Positions 55,738-64,000 of a stretch of 64,000 bases of DNA are shown here, piece after piece. Below the pieces are notes generated by a model. It ran no database searches. It saw only the letters and a list, made by a program, of their open reading frames with translations, and was not told the DNA's origin. Source of the stretch: Pseudomonas sp. GD03944 (GTDB lineage: Bacteria; Pseudomonadota; Gammaproteobacteria; Pseudomonadales; Pseudomonadaceae). Positions within the stretch are counted from its first letter, which is position 1. Each line of letters starts with the position of its first letter. Where the stretch lies: positions 26,766 through 90,765 of the forward strand of contig NZ_JAOCAH010000018.1 in assembly GCF_029839275.1 (NCBI RefSeq), in the 5' to 3' direction. The translations under genes and the position numbers were made by a program.

Positions 55738-58230
55738 TTACAGGCTGCGAGCCACCTGGACTTTCTCGAACACTTCGATCTTGTCGCCGACCTTGACGTC
55801 GTTGTAGCTCTTCACGCCGATACCGCATTCCATGCCGGCACGCACCTCGGACATGTCGTCCTTGAAGCGGCGCAGGGATTCCAGTTCGCCTTCGAAGATC
55901 ACCACGTCTTCGCGCAGTACGCGAATCGGACGGTTACGGTGCACGACACCTTCGACCACCATGCAACCGGCGACCGCGCCGAACTTCGGCGAACGGAACA
56001 CGTCACGCACTTCGGCGATACCCAGGATGTTCTCACGAACATCGCTGCCGAGCATGCCGGTCAGGGCTTTCTTGACGTCTTCGATGATGTCGTAAATCAC
56101 GTTGTAGTAACGCATGTCCAGGCCTTCGGCCTCGACGATCTTGCGAGCACCGGCATCGGCACGCACGTTGAAGCCGAACAGTACGGCGTTCGACGCCAGC
56201 GCCAGGTTGGCGTCGGATTCGGTGATACCACCGACACCGCCACCGACGACGCGCACTTGCACTTCGTCGTTACCCAGGCCGCTGAGCGAGCCTTGCAGCG
56301 CTTCGAGCGAGCCACGGACGTCGGATTTGAGGACGATGTTGAGCGTCTTCTTCTCTTCCTGGCCCATGTTTTCGAAGATGTTTTCCAGCTTGCCAGCATG
56401 GGCGCGGGCCAGTTTGACTTCGCGGAACTTGCCTTGACGGAACAGGGCGACTTCGCGCGCCTTCTTCTCGTCGGCAACCACCGTCATGTCGTCACCGGCG
56501 TCCGGTGTACCGTCCAGGCCGAGGATCTCGACCGGGATCGACGGACCCGCTTCCTTGATCGGCTTGCCGTTCTCGTCGAGCATGGCGCGCACGCGGCCAT
56601 AGTTGACGCCGACCAGCACCATGTCGCCCTGACGCAGCGTACCGTCCTGTACCAGCACGGTAGCGACCGGGCCACGGCCCTTGTCCAGACGGGACTCGAC
56701 CACCACACCACGGCCAGGGGCCGACGGGGTGGCTTTCAGTTCCAGGACTTCAGCCTGCAGCAGAACGGCTTCAAGCAGTTCGTCGACGCCGGTACCCATC
56801 TTCGCCGACACATGCACGAACGGCGCATCGCCGCCCCACTCTTCCGGGATCACATCCAGCGCGGCCAGGCCGTTCTTGATGTTGTCCGGGTTGGCGTCCG
56901 GCTTGTCGATCTTGTTCACCGCGACCACGATCGGCACGCCAGCAGCTTTCGCATGCTGCACGGCTTCCTGGGTCTGCGGCATCACGCCGTCGTCCGCTGC
57001 CACCACGAGGATGACGATGTCGGTCGCCTTGGCACCACGGGCACGCATTGCGGTAAACGCGGCGTGGCCAGGGGTGTCGAGGAAGGTGACCATGCCACGC
57101 TCGGTTTCCACGTGGTAGGCACCGATGTGCTGGGTGATACCACCGGCTTCGCCGGAGGCCACCTTGGCGCGACGGATATAGTCGAGCAGCGAGGTCTTAC
57201 CGTGGTCAACGTGGCCCATTACGGTCACGACCGGCGCACGGGCGAAGGTCTCGCCTTCGAACTTCAGCGATTCGGCCAGGGAGTCTTCCAGGGCGGTGTC
57301 GCTGACCAGGGTGACCTTGTGGCCCAGTTCCTCGGCAACCAGCTGGGCAGTTTCCTGGTCCAGAACCTGGTTGATGGTGGCCGGGGTGCCCAGCTTGAAC
57401 ATGAACTTGATGATTTCAGCAGCCTTGACCGACATCTGCTGGGCGAGGTCGCCCACGGTGATGGTCTCGCCGATCTTCACTTCACGCACGATCGGGCCAG
57501 TCGGGCTCTGGAAGCCATGCTGGTTACGCTTCTTCAGCTTGGACTTGCCACGGCCACCGCGACGGAAGCCATCGCTCTCTTCGTCCAGGGTACGCGGCGC
57601 GACACGGGGGGCCGGAGCCTTCTCCTTGACGCTCGGGCGGTGCTGAGTGACTTTGCGCTCGCCACGGCGATCGGCGTCGTCGCTGCGAACCTTGTCGGCA
57701 CGGCGCGGCTCGTCCTTCTTGCGCTCTTCAGCAACCGGAGCGGCCGCAGGCACGTCAGCGACCGCTTCGACAGCGGGCGCCTCGGCAACAGGCTCCTGGA
57801 CGGAGGCAGTAGCGGCAGCCTGACGCTTGGCGTCTTCCTCGGCGCGGCGCTTGGCCTCTTCCTCGGCTTTCAGGCGTGCGGCTTCCGCCGCGGCGCGCTG
57901 CTCTTCCAGCTCGCGCTGCTTCTCGGCTTCGATCTCTTCGTTGCTGCGCTTGACGAAGGTCTTCTTCTTGCGCACTTCAACGCTGATGGTCTTGCTGCCG
58001 GCTACCCGCAGGGTGCTGGTCGTCTTGCGCTGCAAGGTGATCTTGCGCGGCTCTTCGACCTTATCGCCGTGACTGCTCTTGAGATGGGCAAGCAGGGCTT
58101 GCTTCTCATTGTCGGTGACAACTTGCTCGGCACTGCTGTGCGGCAAACCCGCCTCACGCATCTGCTGCAGCAGGCGCTCTACCGGTGTGTCGACCACTTG
58201 GGCCAGTTCTTTCACCGTGACTTGCGTCAT
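55738..58230 (-). CDS. infB: Translation initiation factor IF-2
   Basis: 830 aa. An N-terminal IF2 domain (QVTVKELAQVVDTPVERLLQQM), a long charged Ala/Glu/Arg linker (about 95-270), the G domain with GHVDHGKTS near residue 338, DTPGHAAF and NKIDKPDANPDNI, then the beta-barrel and C2 domains binding initiator tRNA. It lies downstream of nusA and, fittingly, of an initiator tRNA gene. Confidence 0.99.
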   Translation of the reverse strand: MTQVTVKELAQVVDTPVERLLQQMREAGLPHSSAEQVVTDNEKQALLAHLKSSHGDKVEEPRKITLQRKTTSTLRVAGSKTISVEVRKKKTFVKRSNEEIEAEKQRELEEQRAAAEAARLKAEEEAKRRAEEDAKRQAAATASVQEPVAEAPAVEAVADVPAAAPVAEERKKDEPRRADKVRSDDADRRGERKVTQHRPSVKEKAPAPRVAPRTLDEESDGFRRGGRGKSKLKKRNQHGFQSPTGPIVREVKIGETITVGDLAQQMSVKAAEIIKFMFKLGTPATINQVLDQETAQLVAEELGHKVTLVSDTALEDSLAESLKFEGETFARAPVVTVMGHVDHGKTSLLDYIRRAKVASGEAGGITQHIGAYHVETERGMVTFLDTPGHAAFTAMRARGAKATDIVILVVAADDGVMPQTQEAVQHAKAAGVPIVVAVNKIDKPDANPDNIKNGLAALDVIPEEWGGDAPFVHVSAKMGTGVDELLEAVLLQAEVLELKATPSAPGRGVVVESRLDKGRGPVATVLVQDGTLRQGDMVLVGVNYGRVRAMLDENGKPIKEAGPSIPVEILGLDGTPDAGDDMTVVADEKKAREVALFRQGKFREVKLARAHAGKLENIFENMGQEEKKTLNIVLKSDVRGSLEALQGSLSGLGNDEVQVRVVGGGVGGITESDANLALASNAVLFGFNVRADAGARKIVEAEGLDMRYYNVIYDIIEDVKKALTGMLGSDVRENILGIAEVRDVFRSPKFGAVAGCMVVEGVVHRNRPIRVLREDVVIFEGELESLRRFKDDMSEVRAGMECGIGVKSYNDVKVGDKIEVFEKVQVARSL

Positions 58231-58256
58231 GCACTTCTCTCCTCAGGCCGTAAAAC

Positions 58257-59738
58257 TTACTCGAACCAGTGGGCTCGGGCGGCCATGATCAGCTTGCCGG
58301 CACGCTCTTCGTCGATGCCGTCGATGTCGAGCAGGTCGTCGATCGACTGCTCGGCCAGGTCTTCGCGGGTAACCACACCGCGTACTGCCAGTTCCTGTGC
58401 CAGACCTTTGTCCATGCCCTCGAGGGAGAGCAGGTCATCGGCCGGGTGGGCGTCTGCCAGTTTTTCTTCAGTAGCGATGGCCTTGGTCAGCAGGCGATCT
58501 TTTGCCCGCGAACGCAGCTCATTGACGATTTCTTCATCGAAGCCGTCGATGCTCAGCATCTCTTCCATCGGTACGTAGGCGATCTCTTCCAGGCTGGTGA
58601 AGCCTTCCTCGACCAGCACCTGGGCCAGCTCTTCGTCGACTTCCAGCTCGTCGATGAAACGCTGCAGGATGTCGCCGGTCTCGGCCTGTTGCTTGGCCTG
58701 GATGTCCGCCTCGGTCATCACGTTCAGGGTCCAGCCGGTCAGCTGGCTGGCCAGTCGCACGTTCTGACCGCCACGGCCGATGGCCTGGGCCAGGTTGTCT
58801 TCGCCAACGGCGATGTCCATGGCATGGGCATCTTCGTCGACGATGATCGCGGCGACTTCAGCAGGCGACATGGCGTTGATCACGAACTGCGCCGGGTTGT
58901 CATCCCACAGCACGATGTCCACGCGCTCACCGACCAGCTCGCCGGATACCGCCTGCACGCGCGAACCGCGCATGCCGATGCAGGCACCCTGCGGGTCGAT
59001 ACGCTTGTCCTTGGAGCGGACGGCGATCTTGGCGCGCGAACCCGGGTCACGGGAGGCCGCCATGACTTCGATCAGTTCCTCGGCGATTTCCGGCACTTCG
59101 ATGCGGAACAGCTCGATCAGCATTTCCGGCGCGGTGCGCGACAGGATCAGCTGCGGGCCGCGGTTCTCGGTGCGAATTTCCTTGAGCAGCGCACGCACGC
59201 GGGCACCGACACGGAAAGTTTCGCGGGAGATGATGTCTTCGCGGGCCAGCAGGGCCTCGGCGTTGTTGCCCAGGTCAACGATCACGTTGTCACGGGTAAC
59301 CTTTTTCACCGTGCCGGAGATGATCTCGCCCAGACGCTCACGGTAAGCCTCGACCACCTGGGCGCGCTCGGCTTCACGGACTTTCTGCACGATGACCTGC
59401 TTGGCGGTCTGCGCGGCGATACGACCGAACTCGATGGACTCGATCTTCTCTTCCAGCACGTCACCGAGCTTGGCCTTGGCTTCCATCGCCTGTGGCATGT
59501 CGACGGTCAACTGGTGAGCCGGATCTTCAAAATCGGCGTCTTCGACAATCGTCCAGCGACGGAAGGTTTCATAATTGCCGGTGACACGGTTGATCGACAC
59601 GCGCAGATCGACCTCGTCCTCGAAACGCTTCTTCGTCGCGGTGGCCAGAGCCAGCTCCAGCGCTTCGAAAATCACACCGGCCGGTACACCCTTTTCATTG
59701 GATACCGACTCAACAACCAGCAGTACTTCTTTGCTCAT
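58257..59738 (-). CDS. nusA: Transcription termination/antitermination factor NusA
   Basis: 493 aa. MSKEVLLVVESVSNEKGVPAGVIFEALELAL start, S1 (IISGTVKKVTRDNVIVDLGNN), two KH domains (DPQGACIGMRGSRVQAVSGEL, IGRGGQNVRLASQL) and two C-terminal acidic repeats, as in gammaproteobacterial NusA. ATG at 59738; upstream frame extension rejected. Binds RNA polymerase and paused transcripts. Confidence 0.99.
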   Translation of the reverse strand: MSKEVLLVVESVSNEKGVPAGVIFEALELALATATKKRFEDEVDLRVSINRVTGNYETFRRWTIVEDADFEDPAHQLTVDMPQAMEAKAKLGDVLEEKIESIEFGRIAAQTAKQVIVQKVREAERAQVVEAYRERLGEIISGTVKKVTRDNVIVDLGNNAEALLAREDIISRETFRVGARVRALLKEIRTENRGPQLILSRTAPEMLIELFRIEVPEIAEELIEVMAASRDPGSRAKIAVRSKDKRIDPQGACIGMRGSRVQAVSGELVGERVDIVLWDDNPAQFVINAMSPAEVAAIIVDEDAHAMDIAVGEDNLAQAIGRGGQNVRLASQLTGWTLNVMTEADIQAKQQAETGDILQRFIDELEVDEELAQVLVEEGFTSLEEIAYVPMEEMLSIDGFDEEIVNELRSRAKDRLLTKAIATEEKLADAHPADDLLSLEGMDKGLAQELAVRGVVTREDLAEQSIDDLLDIDGIDEERAGKLIMAARAHWFE

Positions 59739-59804
59739 CGTACGCCTCGCCTTTCGCAATCCATTTGGATCCACGCAATCCGCGTACCCCGCGGGATCCG
59801 CGTA

Positions 59805-60263
59805 TCAATCAAATCGGGGGATGATATTGGCCTTGTCGATCATATCGATCGGCAACAGGAACTCGTGGTTATCCACCTGCACGACCACGTCCTCTTCCTC
59901 CACACCGCGGAGGAGGCCTTGAAAGTTACGCCGCCCTTCGAAGGGCGAACGCAGCTTGATCTTCACTTGCTCGCCAGCATGATTGGCAAACTGTTCCAGG
60001 GTGAACAGCGGCCGATCCATACCGGGTGAGGACACCTCCAGGGTGTACTCCGCACTGATCGGGTCCTCGACATCGAGAACACCGCTGATCTGCCGGCTGA
60101 CCTTCTCGCAATCATCAATGAGAATGCCATCGGCATGATCGATATAAACGCGCAGGAGGGAATGACGCCCCTGCGACAGGAACTCGATGCCCCAGCATTG
60201 ATAGCCGAGCGCCTCGACTATCGGGGCCAACAAGGCCTGCAACTGTTCTAGCTTGCTCGACAC
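59805..60263 (-). CDS. rimP: Ribosome maturation factor RimP
   Basis: 152 aa from a GTG start (60263) preceded by GAGGGG 6 bases away; the product then begins (M)SSKLEQLQALLAPIVEALGY as in relatives, so the longer open frame to 60365 is not used. Other blocks: GRHSLLRVYID, DDCEKVSRQISGVLDVEDPI, YTLEVSSPGMDRPL. Needed for 30S assembly. First protein gene of the rimP-nusA-infB operon. Confidence 0.96.
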   Translation of the reverse strand: MSSKLEQLQALLAPIVEALGYQCWGIEFLSQGRHSLLRVYIDHADGILIDDCEKVSRQISGVLDVEDPISAEYTLEVSSPGMDRPLFTLEQFANHAGEQVKIKLRSPFEGRRNFQGLLRGVEEEDVVVQVDNHEFLLPIDMIDKANIIPRFD

Positions 60264-60367
60264 CTGAACCCCTCGCGCATGCTGTGCAAATAAAAAATGG
60301 GCGAAACGCCCATCCCATGAACCGCCCTCTGCCAGAGGTCGGCAAATCTGTTCACCAGCTAGCAAAA

Positions 60368-60386
60368 AGCCCCTGAAAAAGGGGCT
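60368..60386 (-). terminator. Terminator-like hairpin after tRNA-Met
   Basis: AGCCCC and GGGGCT around seven bases, followed on the minus strand by TTTTGCT. Between the tRNA and rimP; could partly terminate or serve processing. Confidence 0.65.
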
Positions 60387-60396
60387 CCGCGACTAC

Positions 60397-60473
<77 letters not shown>

Positions 60474-60539
60474 TCAAAGCTGGGGCCGAAGTATACGGCC
60501 GATCCCCCTTTAGGGTCAACCAAAGCTCCAGCAACAAGA

Positions 60540-60560
60540 AAGCCCGCATGGAGCGGGCTT
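60540..60560 (-). terminator. Hairpin between the two tRNA genes
   Basis: AAGCCCGC and GCGGGCTT (8/8) around five bases, with TTTCTTGTT following on the minus strand; terminates or frames processing of tRNA-Leu. Confidence 0.75.
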
Positions 60561-60570
60561 GCTTGTAAAT

Positions 60571-60656
60571 TGGTACCGAGGAGGGGACTCGAACCCCTAC
60601 AGCCTATGGCCACTACCACCTCAAGGTAGCGTGTCTACCAATTCCACCACCTCGGC
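60571..60656 (-). tRNA. tRNA-Leu (anticodon GAG)
   Basis: 86 nt with encoded CCA and a long variable arm typical of class II tRNA. Anticodon stem-loop CTACC-TTGAGGT-GGTAG gives GAG. T loop GGTTCGAGTCC. It lies downstream of secG, the usual Pseudomonas and enterobacterial position. Confidence 0.98.
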
Positions 60657-60681
60657 AAAATCGTTTGTTGCGTGTTACCTG

Positions 60682-61062
60682 TTACTGCTCTGGAGCCTGA
60701 GGTACGTCAGCCGCATCACCGGCTGGCGCTTTTTGCTCTTCGAGCACCGGCACGTCTTCGACCGCCGGTTGCTGCTGCGCTTCAATCACTGCCGGATCCG
60801 GCAGACCAACGTTACTCAGCGCATCAGCCTTTTCATTAGCAAAGAACGCTAAGCCCAAGCTAGTAATGAAAAAACCGGCGGCGAGTATAGCAGTAGTGCG
60901 ACTCAAAAAGGTAGAGGAACCTTGACTACCGAATACGGTAGCGGAAGCACCCGAACCAAAAGACGCACCCGCATCAGCGCCCTTGCCCTGCTGCAGCAAA
61001 ACCAGCACGACAACACCAATTGCGCCCAACAGATGAAGAACTACTACCAGTGTCTCGAGCAT
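60682..61062 (-). CDS. secG: Protein translocase subunit SecG
   Basis: 126 aa. Two membrane helices (LVVVLHLLGAIGVVVLVLL and FLSRTTAILAAGFFITSLGLAFF) linked by the conserved QQGKGADAGASFGSGASATVFGS, plus an acidic-proline C-terminal tail longer than in E. coli. Part of SecYEG. ATG at 61062 with AGGAAA upstream, 4 bases after tpiA's stop. Confidence 0.97.
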   Translation of the reverse strand: MLETLVVVLHLLGAIGVVVLVLLQQGKGADAGASFGSGASATVFGSQGSSTFLSRTTAILAAGFFITSLGLAFFANEKADALSNVGLPDPAVIEAQQQPAVEDVPVLEEQKAPAGDAADVPQAPEQ

Positions 61063-61066
61063 CTTT

Positions 61067-61822
61067 TCAGTTTCCTGCGGCGCGACAGATCGCACCGAAC
61101 TCATCTGCATTCAGAGAGGCTCCACCCACAAGCCCCCCATCGATATCCGGCATGCCGAACAACTCGGCTGCATTGGCGGCCTTGACGCTGCCGCCGTATA
61201 GAATCCGTACACCTTCAGCCACATCAGCGCTGGCTGCCGCCAACTGAGCACGAATCGCCGCATGAACCTGCTGCGCTTGCTCCGGCGACGCCGTCAGCCC
61301 GGTACCGATTGCCCAGACCGGCTCGTAAGCCACCACTGCCTGGCGAAACACATCGACACCCAGCGACTCGATGACACTGGCCAATTGACGCCCAACCACA
61401 GCGAGCGTCTCACCGGCTTCCCGCTGCGCAAGGGTTTCCCCTACGCACAACACCGGAATCAAACCTGCGGATTGCGCAGCAGCGAACTTTCGCGCCACCA
61501 CCTCATCCGACTCCTGCAGCAACGAACGCCGCTCGGAGTGTCCAACCAGAACCAGCTTGCAACCGGCATCGCGCAGCTGAGTCGCCGCCACTTCGCCCGT
61601 CAGCGCGCCCTGCTCCGGCTCGACTGCACAATTCTGCGCCCCGACCATCACCACACCGCCTGACACGCCATCGAGCACATCAGCCACATGCAGCAACACG
61701 GGGAAGACCGCGACATCGACGCCAGCTGGCACAGCCTGCTGGCGAAGACCTTTGGTCAGCTCTGCGACGCTGGCGCGGGTACCGTGCATTTTCCAGTTAC
61801 CAGCAACCAAGGGGCGACGCAT
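61067..61822 (-). CDS. tpiA: Triosephosphate isomerase
   Basis: 251 aa TIM barrel. Lys11 in GNWKMHG, His in LVLVGHSERR, Glu in VVAYEPVWAIGTG, phosphate loop ILYGGSVKAANA. Interconverts the triose phosphates. It lies 65 bases after glmM and 4 before secG on the same strand. Confidence 0.98.
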   Translation of the reverse strand: MRRPLVAGNWKMHGTRASVAELTKGLRQQAVPAGVDVAVFPVLLHVADVLDGVSGGVVMVGAQNCAVEPEQGALTGEVAATQLRDAGCKLVLVGHSERRSLLQESDEVVARKFAAAQSAGLIPVLCVGETLAQREAGETLAVVGRQLASVIESLGVDVFRQAVVAYEPVWAIGTGLTASPEQAQQVHAAIRAQLAAASADVAEGVRILYGGSVKAANAAELFGMPDIDGGLVGGASLNADEFGAICRAAGN

Positions 61823-61887
61823 GCTTTACCTCGTCGGTCAAAGAGGGCGCAGATGTTACCCAACCGTTTCAGGCATGGCAAGCCGAA

Positions 61888-63225
61888 TCAAGCACATACA
61901 TCAGCAACAACCTTAGCCAATTCATTGGCATAGCTGAGAACCTGCTCTTCATCGTCGCCTTCCACCATCACCCGCACCAGCGGCTCGGTACCTGATTTGC
62001 GGAGCAGGACACGTCCACGCCCCGCCATTTGCTCGGTAACGCGTGCGCTGGCCTCCTGAACGGCCGGGTGCTCGAGCGGATCGGCACCACCGGCGAAACG
62101 CACGTTGACCAGCACCTGGGGGCACTTGCGCATGCCCTGCCGGGTCTCGGCCAGGCTCTGCCCACGACGGCGCAGCGCCAGCAACACCTGCAGCGCAGCG
62201 ATGATCGCATCACCGGTGGTGGTGTGCTGGAAGCACACCAGGTGACCGGAGTTCTCGCCGCCCAGCTGCCAGTTACGCGCCAGCAGTTCTGCAATCACGT
62301 AGCGGTCACCGACCTTGGCTCGCACGAAGGGAATGCCCAGGTCAGCCAGGCCCAGCTCGAGGCCGAGGTTGCTCATCAGCGTACCGACCACCCCGCCCTG
62401 CAACTTGCCACGCTCCTGCAGGTCCCGGGCGATGATGAACAGCAGCTCATCGCCATCGACCAGGGTGCCGGTGTGGTCGACCATCAGCACGCGGTCGGCA
62501 TCCCCGTCAAAGGCGATACCGATATCCGCCTGCTGGGCAACGACCTCGGCCTGCAGCGCCTCGACATGGGTCGAACCACAGGCATCGTTGATGTTCAGGC
62601 CGTTCGGCTGTGCCGACAGCACGGAAACCTGGGCACCCAGCTCTCGGAACACACTGGGCGCAACCTTGTAGGCAGCACCATGGGCGCAGTCAACGACGAT
62701 CTTCAGCCCCGCAAAGCTGGTGCTGGTGGGCACACTGCTCTTGCAGAACTCGATATAGCGGCCCGCCGCATCATTGATGCGCGACACCTTGCCGAGCTGG
62801 CTCGACTCGACCACCGTCATCGGCGCATCGAGCAGCTCCTCGATCATCATCTCGATCTCGTCGGGCAGTTTGGTGCCCTGCCCCGAGAAGAACTTGATGC
62901 CGTTGTCATGGTGCGGATTGTGCGACGCACTGATGACGATACCGGCTTCAGCATGGAACGTACGGGTCAGGTAGGCGATCGCCGGCGTGGGCATCGGCCC
63001 GAGCAGCATGACATCTGCCCCCGCAGCGGAAAGACCGGCCTCCAGCGCCGATTCGAACATGTACCCGGAGATGCGCGTGTCCTTGCCGATCAGGATGCGG
63101 CACTTGCCCTGCTTGCGGAACGCCATGCCGGCCGCCCAGCCGAGCTTGAGCATGAAGTCCGGCGTGATCGGAAACTCACCGACGCGACCACGAATCCCAT
63201 CGGTACCAAAATATTTTCTGCCCAT
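61888..63225 (-). CDS. glmM: Phosphoglucosamine mutase
   Basis: 445 aa. KYFGTDGIRGRVGE start, phosphoserine Ser101 in GIVISASHNPHHDNG, metal-binding DGDADR, sugar-binding GGENSGH, and RKSGTEPLVRVMVEG. Converts glucosamine-6-P to glucosamine-1-P for cell wall and LPS. ATG at 63225 with AAGGAAG upstream; a GTG three codons earlier is possible. Confidence 0.98.
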   Translation of the reverse strand: MGRKYFGTDGIRGRVGEFPITPDFMLKLGWAAGMAFRKQGKCRILIGKDTRISGYMFESALEAGLSAAGADVMLLGPMPTPAIAYLTRTFHAEAGIVISASHNPHHDNGIKFFSGQGTKLPDEIEMMIEELLDAPMTVVESSQLGKVSRINDAAGRYIEFCKSSVPTSTSFAGLKIVVDCAHGAAYKVAPSVFRELGAQVSVLSAQPNGLNINDACGSTHVEALQAEVVAQQADIGIAFDGDADRVLMVDHTGTLVDGDELLFIIARDLQERGKLQGGVVGTLMSNLGLELGLADLGIPFVRAKVGDRYVIAELLARNWQLGGENSGHLVCFQHTTTGDAIIAALQVLLALRRRGQSLAETRQGMRKCPQVLVNVRFAGGADPLEHPAVQEASARVTEQMAGRGRVLLRKSGTEPLVRVMVEGDDEEQVLSYANELAKVVADVCA

Positions 63226-63245
63226 AGCCGACACTTCCTTCTTGT

Positions 63246-64000
63246 TTACTCTGCCGCTTCAACTGCGGCGATCATGCGCACCACGTCGACCGTTTCCGCC
63301 ACATCATGGACTCGCAGGATGTGGGCACCCTTGGCAGCGGCCAATGCCGCCAGCCCCAGGCTGCCATACAGCCGCCCCCCCACTTCATGACCGAGCACCT
63401 TGCCAATCATGCTCTTGCGCGAAACGCCGACCAGCAGCGGCCTTCCAAATTCATGCAGCGCCTCGAGGCGCTTGAACAGACTGAGATTGTGCTCCAGCGT
63501 CTTGGCGAAGCCAAAGCCCGGGTCCAGCACTACCCGCTCGGCGGCGATACCGACCGCCGCACAGGCCGCCAGCCGTTCCGCCAGAAACTCGCGCACCTCG
63601 ACCAGCACATCGGCATAGACCGGGTTGTCCTGCATCGTGGTCGGCTCACCGCGCATGTGCATCAGGCACACGGGCAAGCCGGTATCGGCTGCGGCGTCCA
63701 ACGCACCATCACGCTGCAACGACCGTACGTCATTGATCAGTCCGGCACCGAGCCGGGCGGTTTCCCGCATGACCGAGGGCGTCGAGGTGTCCACCGAGAT
63801 GATCACGTCGAGCTCCGCCGCGATCGCCTCCACAACCGGCGCAACACGCTCCAGCTCTTCGGTGGGGGACACTTCACGCGCACCAGGGCGCGTGGACTCC
63901 CCGCCAACATCGATCAGCGTAGCGCCTGCGCGGCACATTGCCTCGGCGTGCCGCAACGCGGCATCACGCTGATTGTAGCGGCCGCCATCGGAAAAGGAGT
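63246..64000 (-). CDS. folP: Dihydropteroate synthase, N-terminus beyond window edge
   Basis: At least 251 aa to the right edge; before LRHAEAM the frame reads SFSDGGRYNQRDAA, the conserved NVTPDSFSDGG block cut short, so about 25 residues are missing. Pterin- and pABA-binding features: LIDVGGESTRPGA, VISVDTSTPSVMRE, LINDVRSL, LMHMRG, VLDPGFGFAKT, GVSRKSMIG. Joins pterin diphosphate (made through FolK) with p-aminobenzoate; target of sulfonamides. It lies 20 bases upstream of glmM. Confidence 0.98.
   Translation of the reverse strand, partial: SFSDGGRYNQRDAALRHAEAMCRAGATLIDVGGESTRPGAREVSPTEELERVAPVVEAIAAELDVIISVDTSTPSVMRETARLGAGLINDVRSLQRDGALDAAADTGLPVCLMHMRGEPTTMQDNPVYADVLVEVREFLAERLAACAAVGIAAERVVLDPGFGFAKTLEHNLSLFKRLEALHEFGRPLLVGVSRKSMIGKVLGHEVGGRLYGSLGLAALAAAKGAHILRVHDVAETVDVVRMIAAVEAAE

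Noticed and set aside
55600..58578. 992-codon plus-strand frame opposite infB
   Set aside because: Antisense shadow of IF-2; no ribosome site and no family resemblance.
59739..59804. Repeated ATCCGCGTA strings between nusA and rimP
   Set aside because: Two short copies in a 66-base gap are within what chance and GC bias can give.

Overview
The window looks like the chromosome of a high-GC gammaproteobacterium of the genus Pseudomonas. The run cbrA-cbrB-(crcZ)-pcnB-folK-panB-panC-pgi-acs, followed further on by pnp-rpsO-truB-rbfA-infB-nusA-rimP-tRNA-secG-tpiA-glmM-folP, has the gene order I remember for Pseudomonas. The desC-desB/desT unit, osmE and a TseT-type type VI secretion effector island point the same way. 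I cannot name the species from sequence alone.

Layout. 1-776 is the 3' part of gluQ. In the Pseudomonas order I recall, a small membrane-protein gene and cbrA follow gluQ directly; here they start only at 27274 and 27508. The roughly 26 kb between holds: a tight four-gene operon (cupredoxin-like MauL protein, degenerate-GGDEF/EAL protein, DUF3034 barrel, exported truncated-globin lipoprotein; 1396-5713); a DJ-1/PfpI protein; an orphan T6SS effector cluster (PAAR, DUF4123 adaptor, co-chaperone, Tox-REase-5 toxin, two Imm52-type immunity genes; 6628-10249); two alpha/beta hydrolases; a secreted tandem-repeat protein; an AEC transporter; osmE; the unsaturated-fatty-acid unit desB-desC/desT with two operator palindromes; a glycerophosphodiesterase; a 0.7 kb non-coding region packed with DnaA-box-like modules; a LOG-family enzyme; a DUF808 membrane protein; a transglutaminase plus ATP-grasp/alpha-E pair; and a diheme cytochrome with a beta-helix lipoprotein behind a 30-bp palindrome.

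27274-40367 is the carbon/nitrogen control and housekeeping block. CbrA-CbrB probably drives the sRNA CrcZ from a sigma-54 promoter with a textbook CbrB site; then come poly(A) polymerase, folate and pantothenate genes, phosphoglucose isomerase and acetyl-CoA synthetase. 40453-51483 holds an MpaB-type oxygenase, a thiolase, a REP-like element, an rRNA-methyltransferase-like gene, a giant DUF748 protein, two DUF2845 paralogues, a rhomboid protease, CsbD and BON stress proteins, and a zinc/TPR membrane protein.

51589-64000 is the minus-strand translation and cell-envelope block, from folP (cut by the window edge) through glmM, tpiA, secG, tRNA-Leu, initiator tRNA-Met, rimP, nusA, infB, rbfA, truB, rpsO and pnp.

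Most promising for follow-up are the iterated DnaA-box modules at 18672-19071, the MauL/EAL/DUF3034/exported-globin operon, the repeat protein at 12666-13127, the TseT-like island with duplicated immunity, and the 30-bp palindrome at 27142-27171.
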